Assembly (NCBI GenBank): GCA_027475525.1
Contig: JAMWFC010000009.1
Span: forward strand, 1,550,001 to 1,614,000
Direction of reading: 5' to 3'
DNA: 64,000 nucleotides
Source of the DNA: Macrolepiota albuminosa
Taxonomy: Eukaryota; Basidiomycota; Agaricomycetes; Agaricales; Agaricaceae
The notes below the pieces were generated by a model that made no database searches, was not told the DNA's origin, and saw nothing but the letters and a program-made list of their open reading frames with translations. This document shows, one piece after another, positions 41,121 through 53,774 of the stretch. Position numbers and translations under genes: made by a program. How positions within the stretch are numbered: position 1 is the stretch's first letter; every line of letters begins with the position of its first letter.

Positions 41121-44100
41121 TGTCAGGGGACTCCTCATTTCTTCCTTTTCTCACTCCTTATCTCTTCACTCTCCCTTCATTCATTCTCTTATTTCTTCTG
41201 ATATTATTTCACTTTACTGTTTCTATTCTTTCAACACTATCTGTTAGTACTACTCTCAGCCCTTGAGGTGCTCTGGTTCTTTAGCTACCATTCAGACAAG
41301 TGTGGGCCCTTCAGCACTGCTTCCAGACTGCTTATATAAGCCAGAGTTTGCCTTTCTAACTTCTAAAGTCCGGAGTTTTCCTGCCTTGTTTGCACAGTTG
41401 TTTGATTAGTCAATTTTTGAGTTTTTAAGGTTTTGTTGTACTGTACAGTTGTTTTCCATGCTTCAGAAGCCCCAGAAGCATCCAATCTGGCATAGGAAAT
41501 CCCTAGACTTGTTCTCTTTGAATCTTCCTCTGCCAGGTGAGTAGTTATTATGATATTGTCAGTACATACTCTAATACACTTTGGATCTCCCTCTGCCAGC
41601 TGTGTGACTGAGCCACAGCCTCTAGAGTTTGCCCTTACAGTTTCAACTCAAATTATGAACAAACTAGGCATATTGCTGACAAGTGCTTTCATAAAGGTGG
41701 CGGCCTTGAGAGACAGTACTCTGACTGGTAGAAGAAGATGAAGCCCACTACCACCACAAATACCTTATTGATTAGGTCACTTGTCTAGAAGGGCATCAAA
41801 CTAGGCATCAATGAGAGCAGTGTGATGCTCCATGCACCTGATGGCCACCCATTTATGCATTGCCCCATGTCTGAGACAATATTCATAGTGGAGTTTGTCC
41901 TGCCTTCCTGTCTATCCTGGCCACCTGATCATTACACTGCCCAGTTGACCTGGAGATATGGCACAGGTGCCTTGCCCATGTCAGAGAAGGCACACTGCAT
42001 GAAATGATGTGCATGGACATGGTGACTGGACTCAGCGTGATGGATATGAAGATCCTCAGCAAGTGTGAGGATTGCCTGATGAGGAAACAGACATGACAGC
42101 CTTTTGATGCAATGGTCAAGCCTGAGACAGCCCCATACAAACAAGTAGTGTCTGATTTGTGGGGCCCAGCATGAGTGCAGACTCCTAGTGGGAAGACATT
42201 GATGTTGGTTGCCATTGACCAGGCCCATGTGGACTGTGAGGCATGGTTCCTAGCTCAGAAAACCAAGGAGGCCACTACAATATGCCTTGAGTTATTTGAC
42301 ACCTGTGTAAAGATGCAGTACAACCTGAGGGGTGAAATGTATATGCATAGACAGAGGAAAGGAGTTTGAGAACAACCTCTGGAATGGTTACTGCATGAGA
42401 TGTGGTATTACTCATGAGGTCACAGCCCCCACTTGTCAGCTGCAAACAGAGTCATCAAGCACTAGAATTGTACAATATTGGACCTTGCATGCAAAATGTT
42501 AAGTGATTCTAGACTTCCTGCACACTATTGGAAGGAAGCAGCGTCCACAGCAATATACATATTGGATCCCATACTAAGCTCACAACACCCTGGCAAGACT
42601 CTGCATGAGATCCAGACAGGCACTAAGCCTGACTTGTCACATCTCTGACCCTTTAGCTGTACTGCTTATGTGAAGATACCAAGGGAAGACAGCACAGGTA
42701 AGCTTGACCCTTGGTCTATCAGATGCATCCTGATTAAGTACTTTGGTTGGGGAGATTATAAACTGCTGGAGCACTCAACAGGCCATGTTTTCTGATCATG
42801 TAACATTATTTTTGAGGAAGGCCAGCCTCACCAGACCCTTCCAGATGACCAGCAGGAGGATGCAGTTGATATCACCCAAGCTGAAGAGCAAGAAGAAGAC
42901 ATATGCTGGCATGCTAGGCACACTGGCTACCTCAACCCTGGGCACAGACAAAATGTGGGTGCCAGGATCATACTCAGAGGCAATGTGCTGCCTGGACCTA
43001 TGGAGAGGCCTAATGGATGAAGAGATGCAGAAGATGCATGAATAGAAGGTCTGGACTCTCGTGAAACAACCCATTGGCATGAGGACCGTGAAAAATTGAT
43101 GATGTTTGCATTGAAGTATGATGCTAATAGAAAGATAGTTGGAAGAAAGGCTCAATTAGTGGCAAAAGGTTTTTCACAGATCTCTGGCATTAATTACTTT
43201 GCCACCTACATGTCAGTGGTGAAGTACAAATCATTGCAGATCAACCTGGCCCTTGGCACAATCAACAACTACAAAATATGGCAAATCAATTACACAGCTG
43301 TGTATCTGAATGCACCGACACAGGTCCCCATACTAATGGAGCAGCCAGAGGGGTACAAGGTCAAACGATGTGACATATACTGTGTTGACATCAATGTGGA
43401 GGAGCAAGTCTGTGGAGGCAATCCTAGTGCTGGCAGCAGGGAGGATGATGAGAGAAGCTTGGTGATGCTCCTTGACAAAGCCCTATATGGCATGATGGAC
43501 AGAGCAAATAACTGGTGGCATACCCTAAACAAGGGCATAAAATGACTAGGATACAGGAGATCTGAGGCTGACCAATCACTGAGGTGCTGAGACAGAGATG
43601 GTGAGAAGACAATAACAACCATCTACACAGACAACACCTTGGGCATGTCCTCCTCAAAAGAGAAGGCCATATGATCACGACATGAACTTGGTGAAAGGTA
43701 TAAAATTAAAGACCTCAGAGATATCAGATTTCTGCTAGAAATCCATGTGACATGAAATAGAAGCCAATGCCTAATCATGCTTGACTAGGAGGAATATCTT
43801 AAGAGGACCCTTGAGAAGTTTGGAATGTCAGAGTATACACCAAAATATATGCTGCTACTATCAGGAATCATACTGAGTAGAATGCAGGCTCTGACCATGG
43901 ACAAAAAATGCCAATACATGGCAGATAAGCTATATAAGGAAGTTCTGAGGTCACTGATGTATGCTCAAGTCAGTATCCAACCCAACATTGCCTTCACAGT
44001 AATGTCACTCAGCCATTTTATATTGAATCCCAGTAAGGCTCACTGGCTCACACTCACTGCTGGTGCCAGAACCTGTTTCCACCAGAAAATGTGACAAAGA

Positions 44101-45005
44101 AATGTGTCATACCATTTCTTTGGCAACTTTTTGCCTTAGAAAAAGGCATTTTTCCATTGTCTCAAATCTTTTTCCCTTGGAAATATGTATGTTGGAAATT
44201 GCATGACACATTTCTTCAACACTTTTTCTGATGGAAACAGGTTCTGGCACCAGCAGTGACTGCAACATGTCATGTGTTACATCAAGGCAACAATCCACAA
44301 CAAACTACGATACAGGAGCAATAGCTACTTGGATTATGTGCTGCATGGGTACTATGACTCAGACTTTGCTGCTGACATTGACACCCAGAAATCAATCTCA
44401 GGGGGGTCTTCATTCAAGCAGGTGGACCAACTTGCTGCAGTTCCAAGTTACAAGATACTATATTGACATCCACCACCAAAGTGGAATACATCGCATTGGA
44501 AAAGGCAGCAGAACAAATAATGTGGATGTTTGCAGCACTGGTAGAGGTGAGGGCAGGCACACCCTAGCCAGTGGGGTTAAAAGGGGACAACAACAGATCA
44601 ATATCAATCGCAGAGAACAAATGGAACCACAACAGGGTAAAATCTATAGACGTGTGACACCATTTTATCAGGCATTCAGTTGAAGAAGGCAAGATATTGA
44701 TTTCATATGTGCCAAGTTGCTACCCCAGCCCCAATACGACAAACTATGCGCAGCACTCCATCTCTTTGATGAGTAATGTGTCCAGCAAGCCTGGAAGAGT
44801 ATTGTGCATTGGGGATTGCAGTATGCACCACATCTCACATGACCAATGCCACTGTTACAGAGGGAATGGAAGTGGAATCTCTAACATATCTCAGTCTTGG
44901 CCCATTCTTAACACCTATTTATCCTATGTCATCCCATTTGTTCATGTGTTTTGTTAGGCTTTCTATGGCATACTTTGAGTTGCTTTTGATGTAGGTCACT
45001 CAGTT
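41121..45005 (+). mobile_element. Decayed Ty1/copia element
   Basis: Starts TGTCAGGGGA with an LTR-like leader (TATATAAG at 41334). Recognisable parts: a degraded knuckle (HIADKCFHKGG, 41665); the integrase-like block from 42000 with CEDCLMRKQ, APYKQVVSDLWGP and IDRGKEFENN-like text; TAYVKIP (42668) and HVFSRNVIFEE-like text; the RT with LVAKGFSQISGINYFATY (43155), VYLNAPTQV, MEQPEGYKV and ALYGM; the RT end SLMYAQ...QPNIAF; RNase H-like YLDYVLHGYYDSDFA and DTQKSISGG (44350-44415). Many stops and frame breaks. The 3' LTR was not found. A CACTG MITE interrupts it at 44055. Confidence 0.8.
44055..44258. mobile_element. 204-bp CACTG-ended MITE (CACTA-like) in the copia RNase H region
   Basis: Terminal inverted repeats of about 50 bp, starting CACTGCTGGTGCCAGAACCT and ending in the complement, flanked by the 3-bp target duplication ACT (44052-44054 and 44259-44261). 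Removing it with one ACT restores the copia frame exactly: HWLTL|QHVM(C)YIKA. CACT(A/G) ends and a 3-bp duplication are the marks of the CACTA (CMC/EnSpm) superfamily. There is no coding capacity. Confidence 0.85.
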
Positions 45006-45009
45006 ACAC

Positions 45010-45505
45010 AGGTCTACCATGGCACAAACCAGACCTAGGAAACATAATAGGCTGCAGAGCAGTGAGCTGGAAGGATGAGAATGACAAGACAAAAAAGGGA
45101 AAATCTAGACTGTATAGACTGTTGATAATGGAAGTGAGGCAATGAGATGCAAAAGGGTGATAAATGGCAAGGATAGACAAGAAAACAATGAGACTGAAGA
45201 CTCAATCATAAAATGCCTGACGAAGAGACTGAACATGAGACTAACTCTCAACTGTTTACTGATATGACACACAATGCAAATGAAAAAAAGAGTGGACCAA
45301 AGACTAGTGATTGAGAACCCCGGGCCTTTAGCCCCACACACGTGCGTAAAGTCATTTCCTCGTGGAGACCATACAGAGCTGCCTCTAGTAGTAGAACCTG
45401 GTTTTAATTCCCGGTGAGTAGCATAGCTAGCGACAGAGCCTCGCCAAGGGTGTCGGCTCTCCAGCTACTCGAAACGCTACTTCAAAAATAATAATAATAA
45501 TAATA
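45010..45505 (+). mobile_element. 5'-truncated LINE 3' end with (AAT)n tail
   Basis: From about 45020 the text KDENDKTKKGKSRLYRLLI and ETEDSIIKCLTKRLNMRLT matches the C-terminal region of LINE ORF2 (compare RKIV, WKLRCEW and the following helices in LINE B). Its 3' region shares CCCACAC...GTAAAG-CATTTCC with LINE B 3' UTR (24427-24452). It ends in a short AAT tract (45487-45504). A block with GGTTTTAATTCCCGG near 45400 recalls a tRNA B box, so a LINE-SINE composite tail is possible. Confidence 0.6.
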
Positions 45506-45762
45506 TATGTCCATAATACATGTGTCGGGGCTGGGACAGGCCGTACTGCGAAAATGCCTTGACTTGTCCGGTAAAAGTTCTTATCTAGGCGCGATCATTG
45601 GCAAAAATCATCTTCGATTGTTGACGCGAGATATATTGTACGATATATTCGAATACATCTTGTTCCGCATTATGCTGCGTCAATTCATCATCCGAACTTC
45701 AAGTCAGACATCGTATCCCTCAATAGTTCATAGTATTTGCAGTAGTAAACTGCATTCCCTAG

Positions 45763-47733
45763 CTAGCCCATCCGTCTTCGAAACAGCACCTCTCCATCTG
45801 GATCTGGTACACAGGTTGTCATATACCATTTATTCTTCGGACGACTCTTATCATCCTCCCCCTTCACATCATATGTCATGAGTACATATGCCAGCATCAA
45901 CTTTAGCTCATTTGCAGCGAAGAACCTGCCAGGACATGCATGAAGTCCATGTCCAAAAGCTAGAAAATCTGAATGCGTAGAGACTATGTCAACTTTGCGA
46001 GTACTTTGCTCTCGCATTTTGATGAAGCGAAAGGGGTGGAAGGTATGTGGGTCCGTGTAATGGGTTTCACTGAGATGGGCACCGTATACGGCTGCTGACA
46101 CATTCGCACCCACCGGTAGAACTGTGCCGTTATGAAAAGTGAATGGCCGGCGGACCACGCGTTCCATCAAGACTTTATAATCAGTGATGAGATTCAAATG
46201 TTGAAACTAAAGGCGTACTGGATCCCATGGCATTAAGCCTCTGACTTTCTTTGATAAAGCTATCGACCTTGATCATTTGATTCAACGCCTCGTGAGTCCA
46301 ACCTTCTCGATGAATGATTGGTTCAACCTCGTCTCGAAGCTCTTGAACACAGTCTGTATGTGCTGCAAGGTCAAAGAGAACATGGGTAAAAGCCTGTAGC
46401 AATATTCAGTGCTTTTTCTCAATCAATCACCAGTGGTGAATTGACCATTGATGATGGATAAATAGCAGCCATATTGACAGTGAGTATCCTTCGAGTCAAT
46501 GCACGTGTTGAAGCTTCCTCGCCACTTGCTTCATCCATGATCCAACTCAGTAAATCATTCTAATGTTAATGTCTAGTGCCCATTGCATGTTCATTGAAAC
46601 ATCACATACAGGCTTTCCTGGATAATCCTTTCCATGCTCTGCCATACTCTGTCGTCGCTGTTCAATGAGTGGATGCAGATACTTGACACATTGATCGATC
46701 ATATTTTCGAGTCCGAAAAGGCTGCTCACTACACTGAAGGGAAAAAGGATCTTGTTGAACTTGTTAATCAACATGAAGAGGGGAGACTTACGGCCGCAGA
46801 CAGAAGGGAAGCAGTCGCAAAATAGCGGCGGCCATCATGACCCGCTGTGTATACATGACACTGAGGCGCAGGTAGCCACTATCCCTACCTGAAAAAAGCC
46901 AGTCAATATGATTAATACGCAGCATATATTGGTACCAACAAAGAGGGCTTCCAACGAACACAAAATTACTTGCACGGGAGACAATGAACAAAATTGTCTG
47001 CAGCACTTTGACTTTTGCCCATTCTGGTACACAACGTCAGAAAATAAGAGACCACAAAGCGGGTAACATACCGTGGCCTATGACTGAAACTTGAGCATTG
47101 AATCCAGACAGGACTTCCTGATAGAGCGCCGGGAAAAACGTAGGGATGTTGCGCGTCAATAGGGTGCGAATAATAGGTATGTGGTACGGGTTGCTGCCAA
47201 TCGTCGGTCCCAAGGTAAATGGGATTTGTCCTTGCTATGTCAAATCTTCATCAGAAATGGCCAAGGTGATAATAAGATGGGACGTACAAACTCAACGGCG
47301 TCATGGAAGGAAAGAGCACTCTCTGGCGCTTTCCTCAGGTCTTCAATATACTTTTCACCATGCACAATGACCTTCCAAGCAGCCAGGTTAGGAATTCTGA
47401 AAACACCTTCACCATACTGAAATTCGATGAAAACTCCATCTGTTCAAGCTACATTGCACGGACAGTTACCTGGTCCAAACCGCGCTGCACCAGCTCCTGC
47501 GCCTTGAAGGGATATTGGAGACTACTGATAAAAGACAAAAAATGCAACTGGTATCCGACTGCAGGAACGTGGGCCAACTATATTCGGATACCAATCAGCC
47601 ATCGAGAAAATACTAGTAAACGCTGTGGCAGATGCACCTTGCGTCCAGGCCATGGATAAAACGATCCAAAGAGGATGACGCAGCTTACAGCAAGCACTGT
47701 AAGCTGCACTTCACTGATACCGATGTAAAGCAT
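45763..47733 (-). CDS. Cytochrome P450 monooxygenase, about 499 aa
   Basis: Ten exons: 47733-47638, 47577-47470, 47416-47288, 47234-47072, 47023-46940, 46888-46792, 46733-46610, 46559-46446, 46393-46219, 46172-45763, all in one frame. An N-terminal membrane anchor (about residues 9-25) is followed by HVPAVG. The I-helix is AAIYPSSM-AFTH, without the usual A-G-x-D-T-T. K-helix ExxR is ESQR, the aromatic motif is FHPFRF, and the heme-binding loop is FGHGLHACPG with the Cys ligand. The family catalyses NADPH-dependent oxidation of lipophilic substrates at the ER. The I-helix form resembles fungal P450s of terpenoid oxidation, but substrate is unknown. No partner biosynthetic genes are adjacent; it abuts the repeat island. 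Confidence 0.9.
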
Positions 47734-48958
47734 ATGTATGACACGTTGCCAGGAGAATTCCACAGAATAACTCCTATTAAGGGTCATCATTTTGATGCAC
47801 CGCAATCCAGGCCATCGGATATTGCCGTCCTCCATCAAACAAGAAGTTTCCCGCCAGTTCAGTGTTGTCGAAGACTACTGCTATCTTCTACAGGTTTGTG
47901 TATGACTGATATATATAGGTAAGTCCGTGAACAATGATACTAGTGGTAGCACAAAGGAGTAGGTGTGGTGACACTCACTATTAGAAATCGATGTCCAACA
48001 CTCCTATTCACATAGTATCATGACACTCATTCTAGGCCTGGATAATGGTATAGATATTGCAATGCAGATATCAAAAGGGCTTTTGTGAAGATATCATCCT
48101 GCCGCCCAAAATCCAATTTGCACACCCACTCTCATCGACACCCTGCTATACTTCTTAATCTTTAATTCTCCTCTTGAATCTTCTCAGATACGTCATTTAT
48201 TTCATTCTCTTTTCCCTCTTATTGTATGTACATCGTGGATCTTTATATCTCAGACTTTTCCTACTCCTTATTTTATTTTCCTTTTACCTCCTTTTCATAT
48301 AAGCAATCATGTATTCAACCAAGAGCCTTAGGCAATCAACACAGTTGTTTCTCTTTCAGGAGCCAATTCGAATTCTCCGCCTCACATCAATTTTACTAGC
48401 CTTATTCAAACTTAATCATCCTATTGTTTCTGACAACAAGCATGTCAGGACATTTTATCCTCGTACTGACAAAAACCAATTTGAGGCACACAGTAAGAAC
48501 AACACAAAGTGAGATTAAGGACAACCAATAAAGAGCTGATGGACAGGCGCTCAGCTCGGTATCCTGTCGGAGGGATGCGAACCCCCTTGCGGCATGGAAG
48601 GCTGCAGACAGTTTTTCAGTAAGTATGGATAACAGATGATAGTCGCTCGTGAGAGCTTTTGCTCCGAGATCCATATGTCGTGCGTGAATGCATTTTTCTG
48701 TTCTGTGGTTAGCTGCCTCCTGCCAGAGAAACTAAAAATAAGTCGTAAATTATGTACAAATTGGTCTCCGTTGCCCCCCTTGGGAATTTCTATAACTGCC
48801 GGGGCTAACTTTGTAGAATGCTCAGTGGTCGTATAGAACCACCAAAAAAACGAAAGCTCTTTACATTCGGATAGCTTAAAAAACAGTTCCGTCCCGTTGT
48901 TCAAGAATCAAGCAAACAGCAATGACCCAACCACCCGCCACTCTCACAGAGCATAATC
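47734..48958. other. Intergenic, pyrimidine-rich stretch, no gene seen
   Basis: Upstream of the P450 start and downstream of the disordered-protein gene. 48160-48300 is strongly CT-rich followed by CATATAAG, promoter-like or LTR-like. A 67-codon ORF at 48309 has no support. Confidence 0.4.
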
Positions 48959-51486
48959 TCACTTTCCCCTCTTCTCGCCATCAAAGAACGCCACCAGTTG
49001 CCCAACCGGCAACTTCGGCCCCGACTTCACCCCCGCCGCAAGCCCGGTACTAACCACCTGCCTTCCCCGAACACTCTCCTTCTCCCTCTCCTGCTTCCTC
49101 AACAGAAGCGGATCCACAAACTTCCCCGTCGGGAAACTCTGCTCTGGCCCCGGCGCAAATCGTTCCGTCGAGCGCGAACGCATCTTCGGCCGCAGAGGCG
49201 TGATGGTCGCCTGGAGCGCCTGCAGGCCTGCGAAGCCGTATGCCGATTGTGCTCGGAGGCGGCGTTTTGTAGCGGGAGACGGACTTGCCGAAGAGGACGA
49301 TGCGGCTCCAGATGCACGTGAAGGTGTCAAGGTGGAACTGGAGGTGAGAGAAGGCTTGAAGTCACCGTTGGTATGATTCACAAACCTTCCTGAGGTCGGT
49401 TTGCTGATGGTGTCCTCCTCAAACCCACCATCCTCCTGATCCCTGTCTCGAGCACCGGGAGTAGGCGAGCTGGAGATTGCGGGACGAGGAGATCGACGTT
49501 GGGAATCGGGCGATGAGACGATAGGCTCGCCCAGCGCGACAGTGTATCGTTTTCTTGGAGTCGGGCTAACGCTCGCAGGGCGGGGTAAGGGTCGTCTTGG
49601 AGCAGGAAGACCGTGTGCTTGAGCTTGAGCTTGAGCTTGAGATGGAGTACTTGGTGTAGTGGTTGGCGTTGAAGTCATGGGAGTGCTCGCACTCGCCTTT
49701 GCGTTTACGGGTGTAGGACTCGCAGGTACTTGTCGTTGGGGCGACCCTGAACGGGTGTTCCCGCTCGCGCTGGATCGAAGAGACGAGTTAGAATCAGTCT
49801 GAAGTATCCCGAGCCCCTGCCCAAGACCAGAGATAGAAAGTGGACGAATGCACGGGAGAGAAGCCGGGGGTGAGTGTGGTGGCGATGTGAACGGGCCCTG
49901 GAGAGGCGCCGTAGAGTCCGGCGGGGTGGCGTAGTCGCCTGTGGGGTAAGGTAGACGCGTGCCCGGAGTTTTGGAAGATGTCATAGGCGGGCTAGTCGAC
50001 TCCCGTGCGGTGCTGGAGAACCGCCTCTGCAGTGGTGTTGTTACAACTGGCATCCGGAGGGGTGGAGAAGGTGGAGAGGGTGAGTCAGGCAGGTCCCGTG
50101 CGACGTAGGTGGAGTTACTCTGAGGGATTGCAGACACTGGCGCGGGCGGCCGAGATGGGCCGGTAGAGAGGTTCGATGGTGACGTAGCAAGTTTCGCCAT
50201 TTCGCGACCGAGGATGCCGACGCGGCTTTGCAGTTCAGTGAGTTCATCTTTCAAGTCCTGAATCTCGTCTGTGATCTCAGAGGGCGCGGAGGAGGGAGCA
50301 CGGATAGACGTTTTGTCCGCCTCGGCCCTTTCTTTCTCTTTTTCTTTGTCAACAAGCCATCGCTCAACGTCGCTCATTCGGTCCTCAAGAGCACGCACAT
50401 GACCTACCGTCCATTTCTCGAGCTTTTCAAAACGTTTAGCGATAGTCAGTAATGTCCCAGGCACGTCAAGGGTACCTTGAGCATTGAACTGCGCATAAAG
50501 AAGCGGCGCTTCTTTCGAAGGCGAGGAAGAAACAAGACCACCAACAGAACGCATCGATGGCGGAGTGAGATTCGGGGCCATCATAGACAGACTGGGGCGC
50601 GAAGGCGTGGGCGACGATGGAGACGGAGGCACAGGTTTACGATGTGGTGGCGGCGGCAGAGACAGATTCTGCACCGATTCGTTTGTAGGAAACTCGTTCC
50701 TGTCTTTTTCCTTCTCCTTCTCTTTAGCCTTGTTCTTCTTGTCCTTGTCCTTGTCGCGCGCCTTAGCGTCGAGAATAACTTGCTGAGCGGGGGTAGGCGG
50801 GTCCTTGTCCTTCGTTGGAGTAAGCCTGTTCTTCGCGGCAGCCCACCAATTACTTTTTTGCGAGCTAGAGGGCGATGGAGGCTTTGATTCCGTACGCGAT
50901 GGCGGGGGCGGAAGGCTGCGAGCACTACTCATCATTTCAAGGACGCGTTCTTCGACCAACTTCCTTTCCTCTGCTTCCCGAGTTAAAATTAGCTCGGCTT
51001 CTCGCCTGCTTCTTTCCCTTTCGCGCTCAGCCTCTGCCTCCAGCTCGGCATCTGTAGGCATGACTCCGGGCGGTCGAGACGCCATAGACCCTAGGAAGTT
51101 GCCAACACGTTGGGTGATGCTCGCAGCAAGATGAGATACAGACGACGATGGAGACAATGATCGTTCCCTCCATGCTTCGTGATTTTCAAGATCGTCGTCT
51201 TCATCGTCAGAAAAACATTCGTCTGGGTTGATCCCAGTGGAAGTGTCGGGTACAAATTCATTACGAAGCGGAGATGGTGGCCGTCCTTGTGGCTTTGGTA
51301 CTTCGGGCTGCAATTTTTCGTAAAATTCAATATTATAACTTGAGAAAATTTACAAACTGCAGTAAGAGATGCATTTGGTGCTGGTGAAGTCATTCGCCTC
51401 TGCTGTTTGGTAATCGAGTCAACCAAAGACTGAGAATTACTCTGGCTGTGCGACATCGTCGAGCGGTGCGACGGGCTCGGGGGCAT
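48959..51486 (-). CDS. Large disordered protein with coiled coils, about 825 aa
   Basis: Unrecognised. Exon 1 is 51486-51358, intron 50 nt, exon 2 51307-48959. The protein is mostly low-complexity Ser/Pro/Thr. An acidic patch (SDDEDDDLE, about residues 76-84) is followed by a highly charged helix (about 127-171) and a Lys/Glu/Asp run (KDKDKKNKAKEKE, about 227-245). A likely conserved core at about 320-376 (GTLDVPGTLLTIAKRFEKL, heptad-like) and a second coil (about 386-419) could dimerise. A QAQAQAQA run lies near residue 605 and a basic, Ser-rich C-terminus with QSAYGFAGLQALQA near 740. The start is uncertain: the frame is open upstream of 51486, and a further 5' exon with ATG near 51693 is possible. 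A cytoskeletal or polarity adaptor is a guess. Confidence 0.75.
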
Positions 51487-52416
51487 TGGTACCACCAGGC
51501 GTCTTGCTGGCCGCTTCCTCGGTGGTCGTTGACAGTCTAAATTGAAAGTAGAGAATGCTTCTAACGGGTGGCAGGTGTCGGAGTTTGAATCAACTTCGTT
51601 CTTCGACCATTGTATTCAGAGGCAGAAGACACTTTCTTTCTTTTGACAATAGTGATAACTGCGTTCAGCTGTTTTCTAACTCTGGACGGCATCGAATGTA
51701 TTGCAAATAACTCCTATGCCTTCTCACAAAGTGCAGATTTGTGACGTCTTTTGAACCTTGGTCGCTTTATATATCCAGTGCCCGCCACAGGCCTTCTCTA
51801 CCCTGCAAACGCTCATTTCATCCGTTAAACACGGAGAACGATCAGCAAGATGATTTCATATGTAGCCAACACACGTCTTCACTTGTCTTAACTCACAAAC
51901 TCCATGTGGGGACAACTGTCCTTCTATGTTACTGATGTCACTATGTTGGGCTTGGGACGAGGATCCTTTAACATATAAGTACAATTAAAAGTTCAAAGTG
52001 CTTTTGATTCCTTGGCGCAAACAATCAGCTCCCTGCAGGCACCTCTCGGCTATCAAGTACGATATTATCCCTCAGAAGCTTCCATATTACAGACACTTGC
52101 AGACATGCATACTATTGAGTCGACTTGTTTCTCACCGCTAACACCCGGAAAGCACGTTGTACATTGTTATAAAGTTCATTGCATCATCCGCAGATTCCGG
52201 AAACGATCTACATATCTGACTGTCTGTAACCTCGACGCATGCAAGTTTCCGTACGTTGATTTTTATCAGACACGAGTCAGAGTCCATTTTTTGTCCCTTT
52301 CAGGGCAGGGTCATTGTTCATCACCAGATCGCTTCAAGAGGATAACAAAAAGAGAAGGATGATTCCAGCACTTCAGTTTCCCAGTCTTTTCGCTGGAACC
52401 CATTGAAGTACCCATT
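51487..52416. other. Divergent spacer, possible 5' exon of the disordered protein
   Basis: Between divergently transcribed genes. A minus-strand segment 51693-51560 (starts MPSRVRKQL) could splice into the exon at 51534, but the required intron would be only 29 nt. Otherwise nothing recognised. Confidence 0.35.
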
Positions 52417-53187
52417 ATGAAATTTACGACTGCATTGACCGCCGCTTCCTTCTGCCTGCCCGGTGCGTGTTCTATTGCTTACAGAGCCTGGCCTAACCAT
52501 TCGCGGTGCCAGCAACCATCGCGGCCACGATCACCCTCTATGCCATCAAGCCCTCCAATACTGCCACAGGGAATACTGTCTCAGTCCCCAAGCCCTCTCT
52601 CGCGATCCATGCGATTGGCACTGGTGCAAACGGGGAGACGACCTATGTCCAAGACACAATCCAAAGCGTGTTCGTCGACGAAATCGCTCCGCTCAATGGC
52701 GGGTTCTACACCACAAACGGTGTAGTGACAACGAGCACTGTTTCAACTGAGACGACTACATACACGAGCGGACCTGTCACTTATCATGGTGAGCCGATCC
52801 ACGTCCAAACCCAGACTTGAGTACTCACCACGTCAACTCTCAGCAACTCTCATCCAAGACGCAACGCATTACGTCTACCACAAAGATCCTGATGCTTCCG
52901 ACGACCCTCTCCTGAACGTAGGCCTCCACAACGAATGCAATTTCGACGGAAAAGGCTCCGGATCGTGCGTCGAGGAGTACTGGATGGGCGTTGCGGACGC
53001 CGGGACTACTACCACGTCCTGGGCTGGGTCCATGGTCCCGATTTACACGCTGACCGCAGCTGATGGCCCCGCGAAGACTGCGAATCCGAATGGTGCGATG
53101 CCTGGACCGAGGTTTGTGAGGGAGTCGTGTTTTGGGTGGGGTCTGTTTTTGGTCGGAGCGATGTCTGCGTGGGTTTTGTTGTTGTGA
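52417..53187 (+). CDS. Secreted, C-terminally membrane-anchored protein, about 221 aa
   Basis: Unrecognised. Exons 52417-52462, 52513-52788 and 52844-53187, with introns of 50 and 55 nt keeping frame. An N-terminal signal peptide (MKFTTALTAASFCLP...A, about 1-20) leads to a Thr/Ser-rich beta-type region with possible O-glycosylation. A middle part follows with HNECNF and GSCVEEYW (a likely disulfide pair). A C-terminal hydrophobic helix (GWGLFLVGAMSAWVLLL) ends exactly at the stop, as in GPI-anchor signals or tail-anchored wall proteins. Inferred to be at the cell surface. Confidence 0.75.
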
Positions 53188-53774
53188 GAGGTGCGGTGGT
53201 GTTCATGATTGTGTCAAAAAGATATTGTCTAAGGATACATTGTGAAACCAGTGTTGATAATTCTCTTTGTTGAATTGAATAGTGTGGCGCTCAAGGTTTT
53301 CATCGAACCGACTTTCTTTTTGGAGTAAAATCGAGATGATTAGTCATTTTTACGAGTGTGTATCACTGGCAATGGGCGGTAGTAGCTTTTACGACTTTTT
53401 CCAAGATGATTGGATCGTGCATATGAACCAACGTGACTTCCGTGCCCTTTGGCGCGCCTTCTTGATTTTTGAATTTGACCTTGAAGTATATCTTGAAGTT
53501 ACCATTGTTTTGCCTGTCGTCCGTACCATTGCATTGTCTCTTCTCGACAAAATTTTTCCAGGGTCGTGATCTTGGGACTCAGATATATCCAGCAGAGAAA
53601 TCCACAACTCGCATGTGTCGAATGCAGCATCGATTGTGACGACATGATTCATTATCAAGAGATAGATCGCAATTACGGAATATATTGGTGTTAACCTGTA
53701 GGTGGCAATAGTATGAAGCGCTTCAATTTTAAGGTCATGAAATATGAGTCATCCAAAGATCATCAAACTTATGC
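53188..53774. other. Convergent intergenic spacer, no gene seen
   Basis: 3' regions of the secreted protein (rightward) and the Clp1-like gene (leftward). A 95-codon ORF at 53282 has no support. Confidence 0.5.

Noticed and set aside
45763..47733. Secondary-metabolite cluster around the P450
   Set aside because: No synthase, cyclase, transporter or pathway regulator is adjacent; neighbours are a repeat island and a disordered protein.
48309..48512. 67-codon ORF after a CT-rich, TATA-like stretch
   Set aside because: No splice extension, domain or homologue recognised; probably chance.
48550..48620. tRNA-like GGTTCGCATCC on the minus strand
   Set aside because: B-box is imperfect and no A-box, anticodon arm or matching acceptor stem could be folded.
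48959..51134. Plus-strand ORFs of 60-136 codons opposite the disordered protein
   Set aside because: Shadows of a GC-rich coding exon; Arg/Ser-rich antisense text without support.
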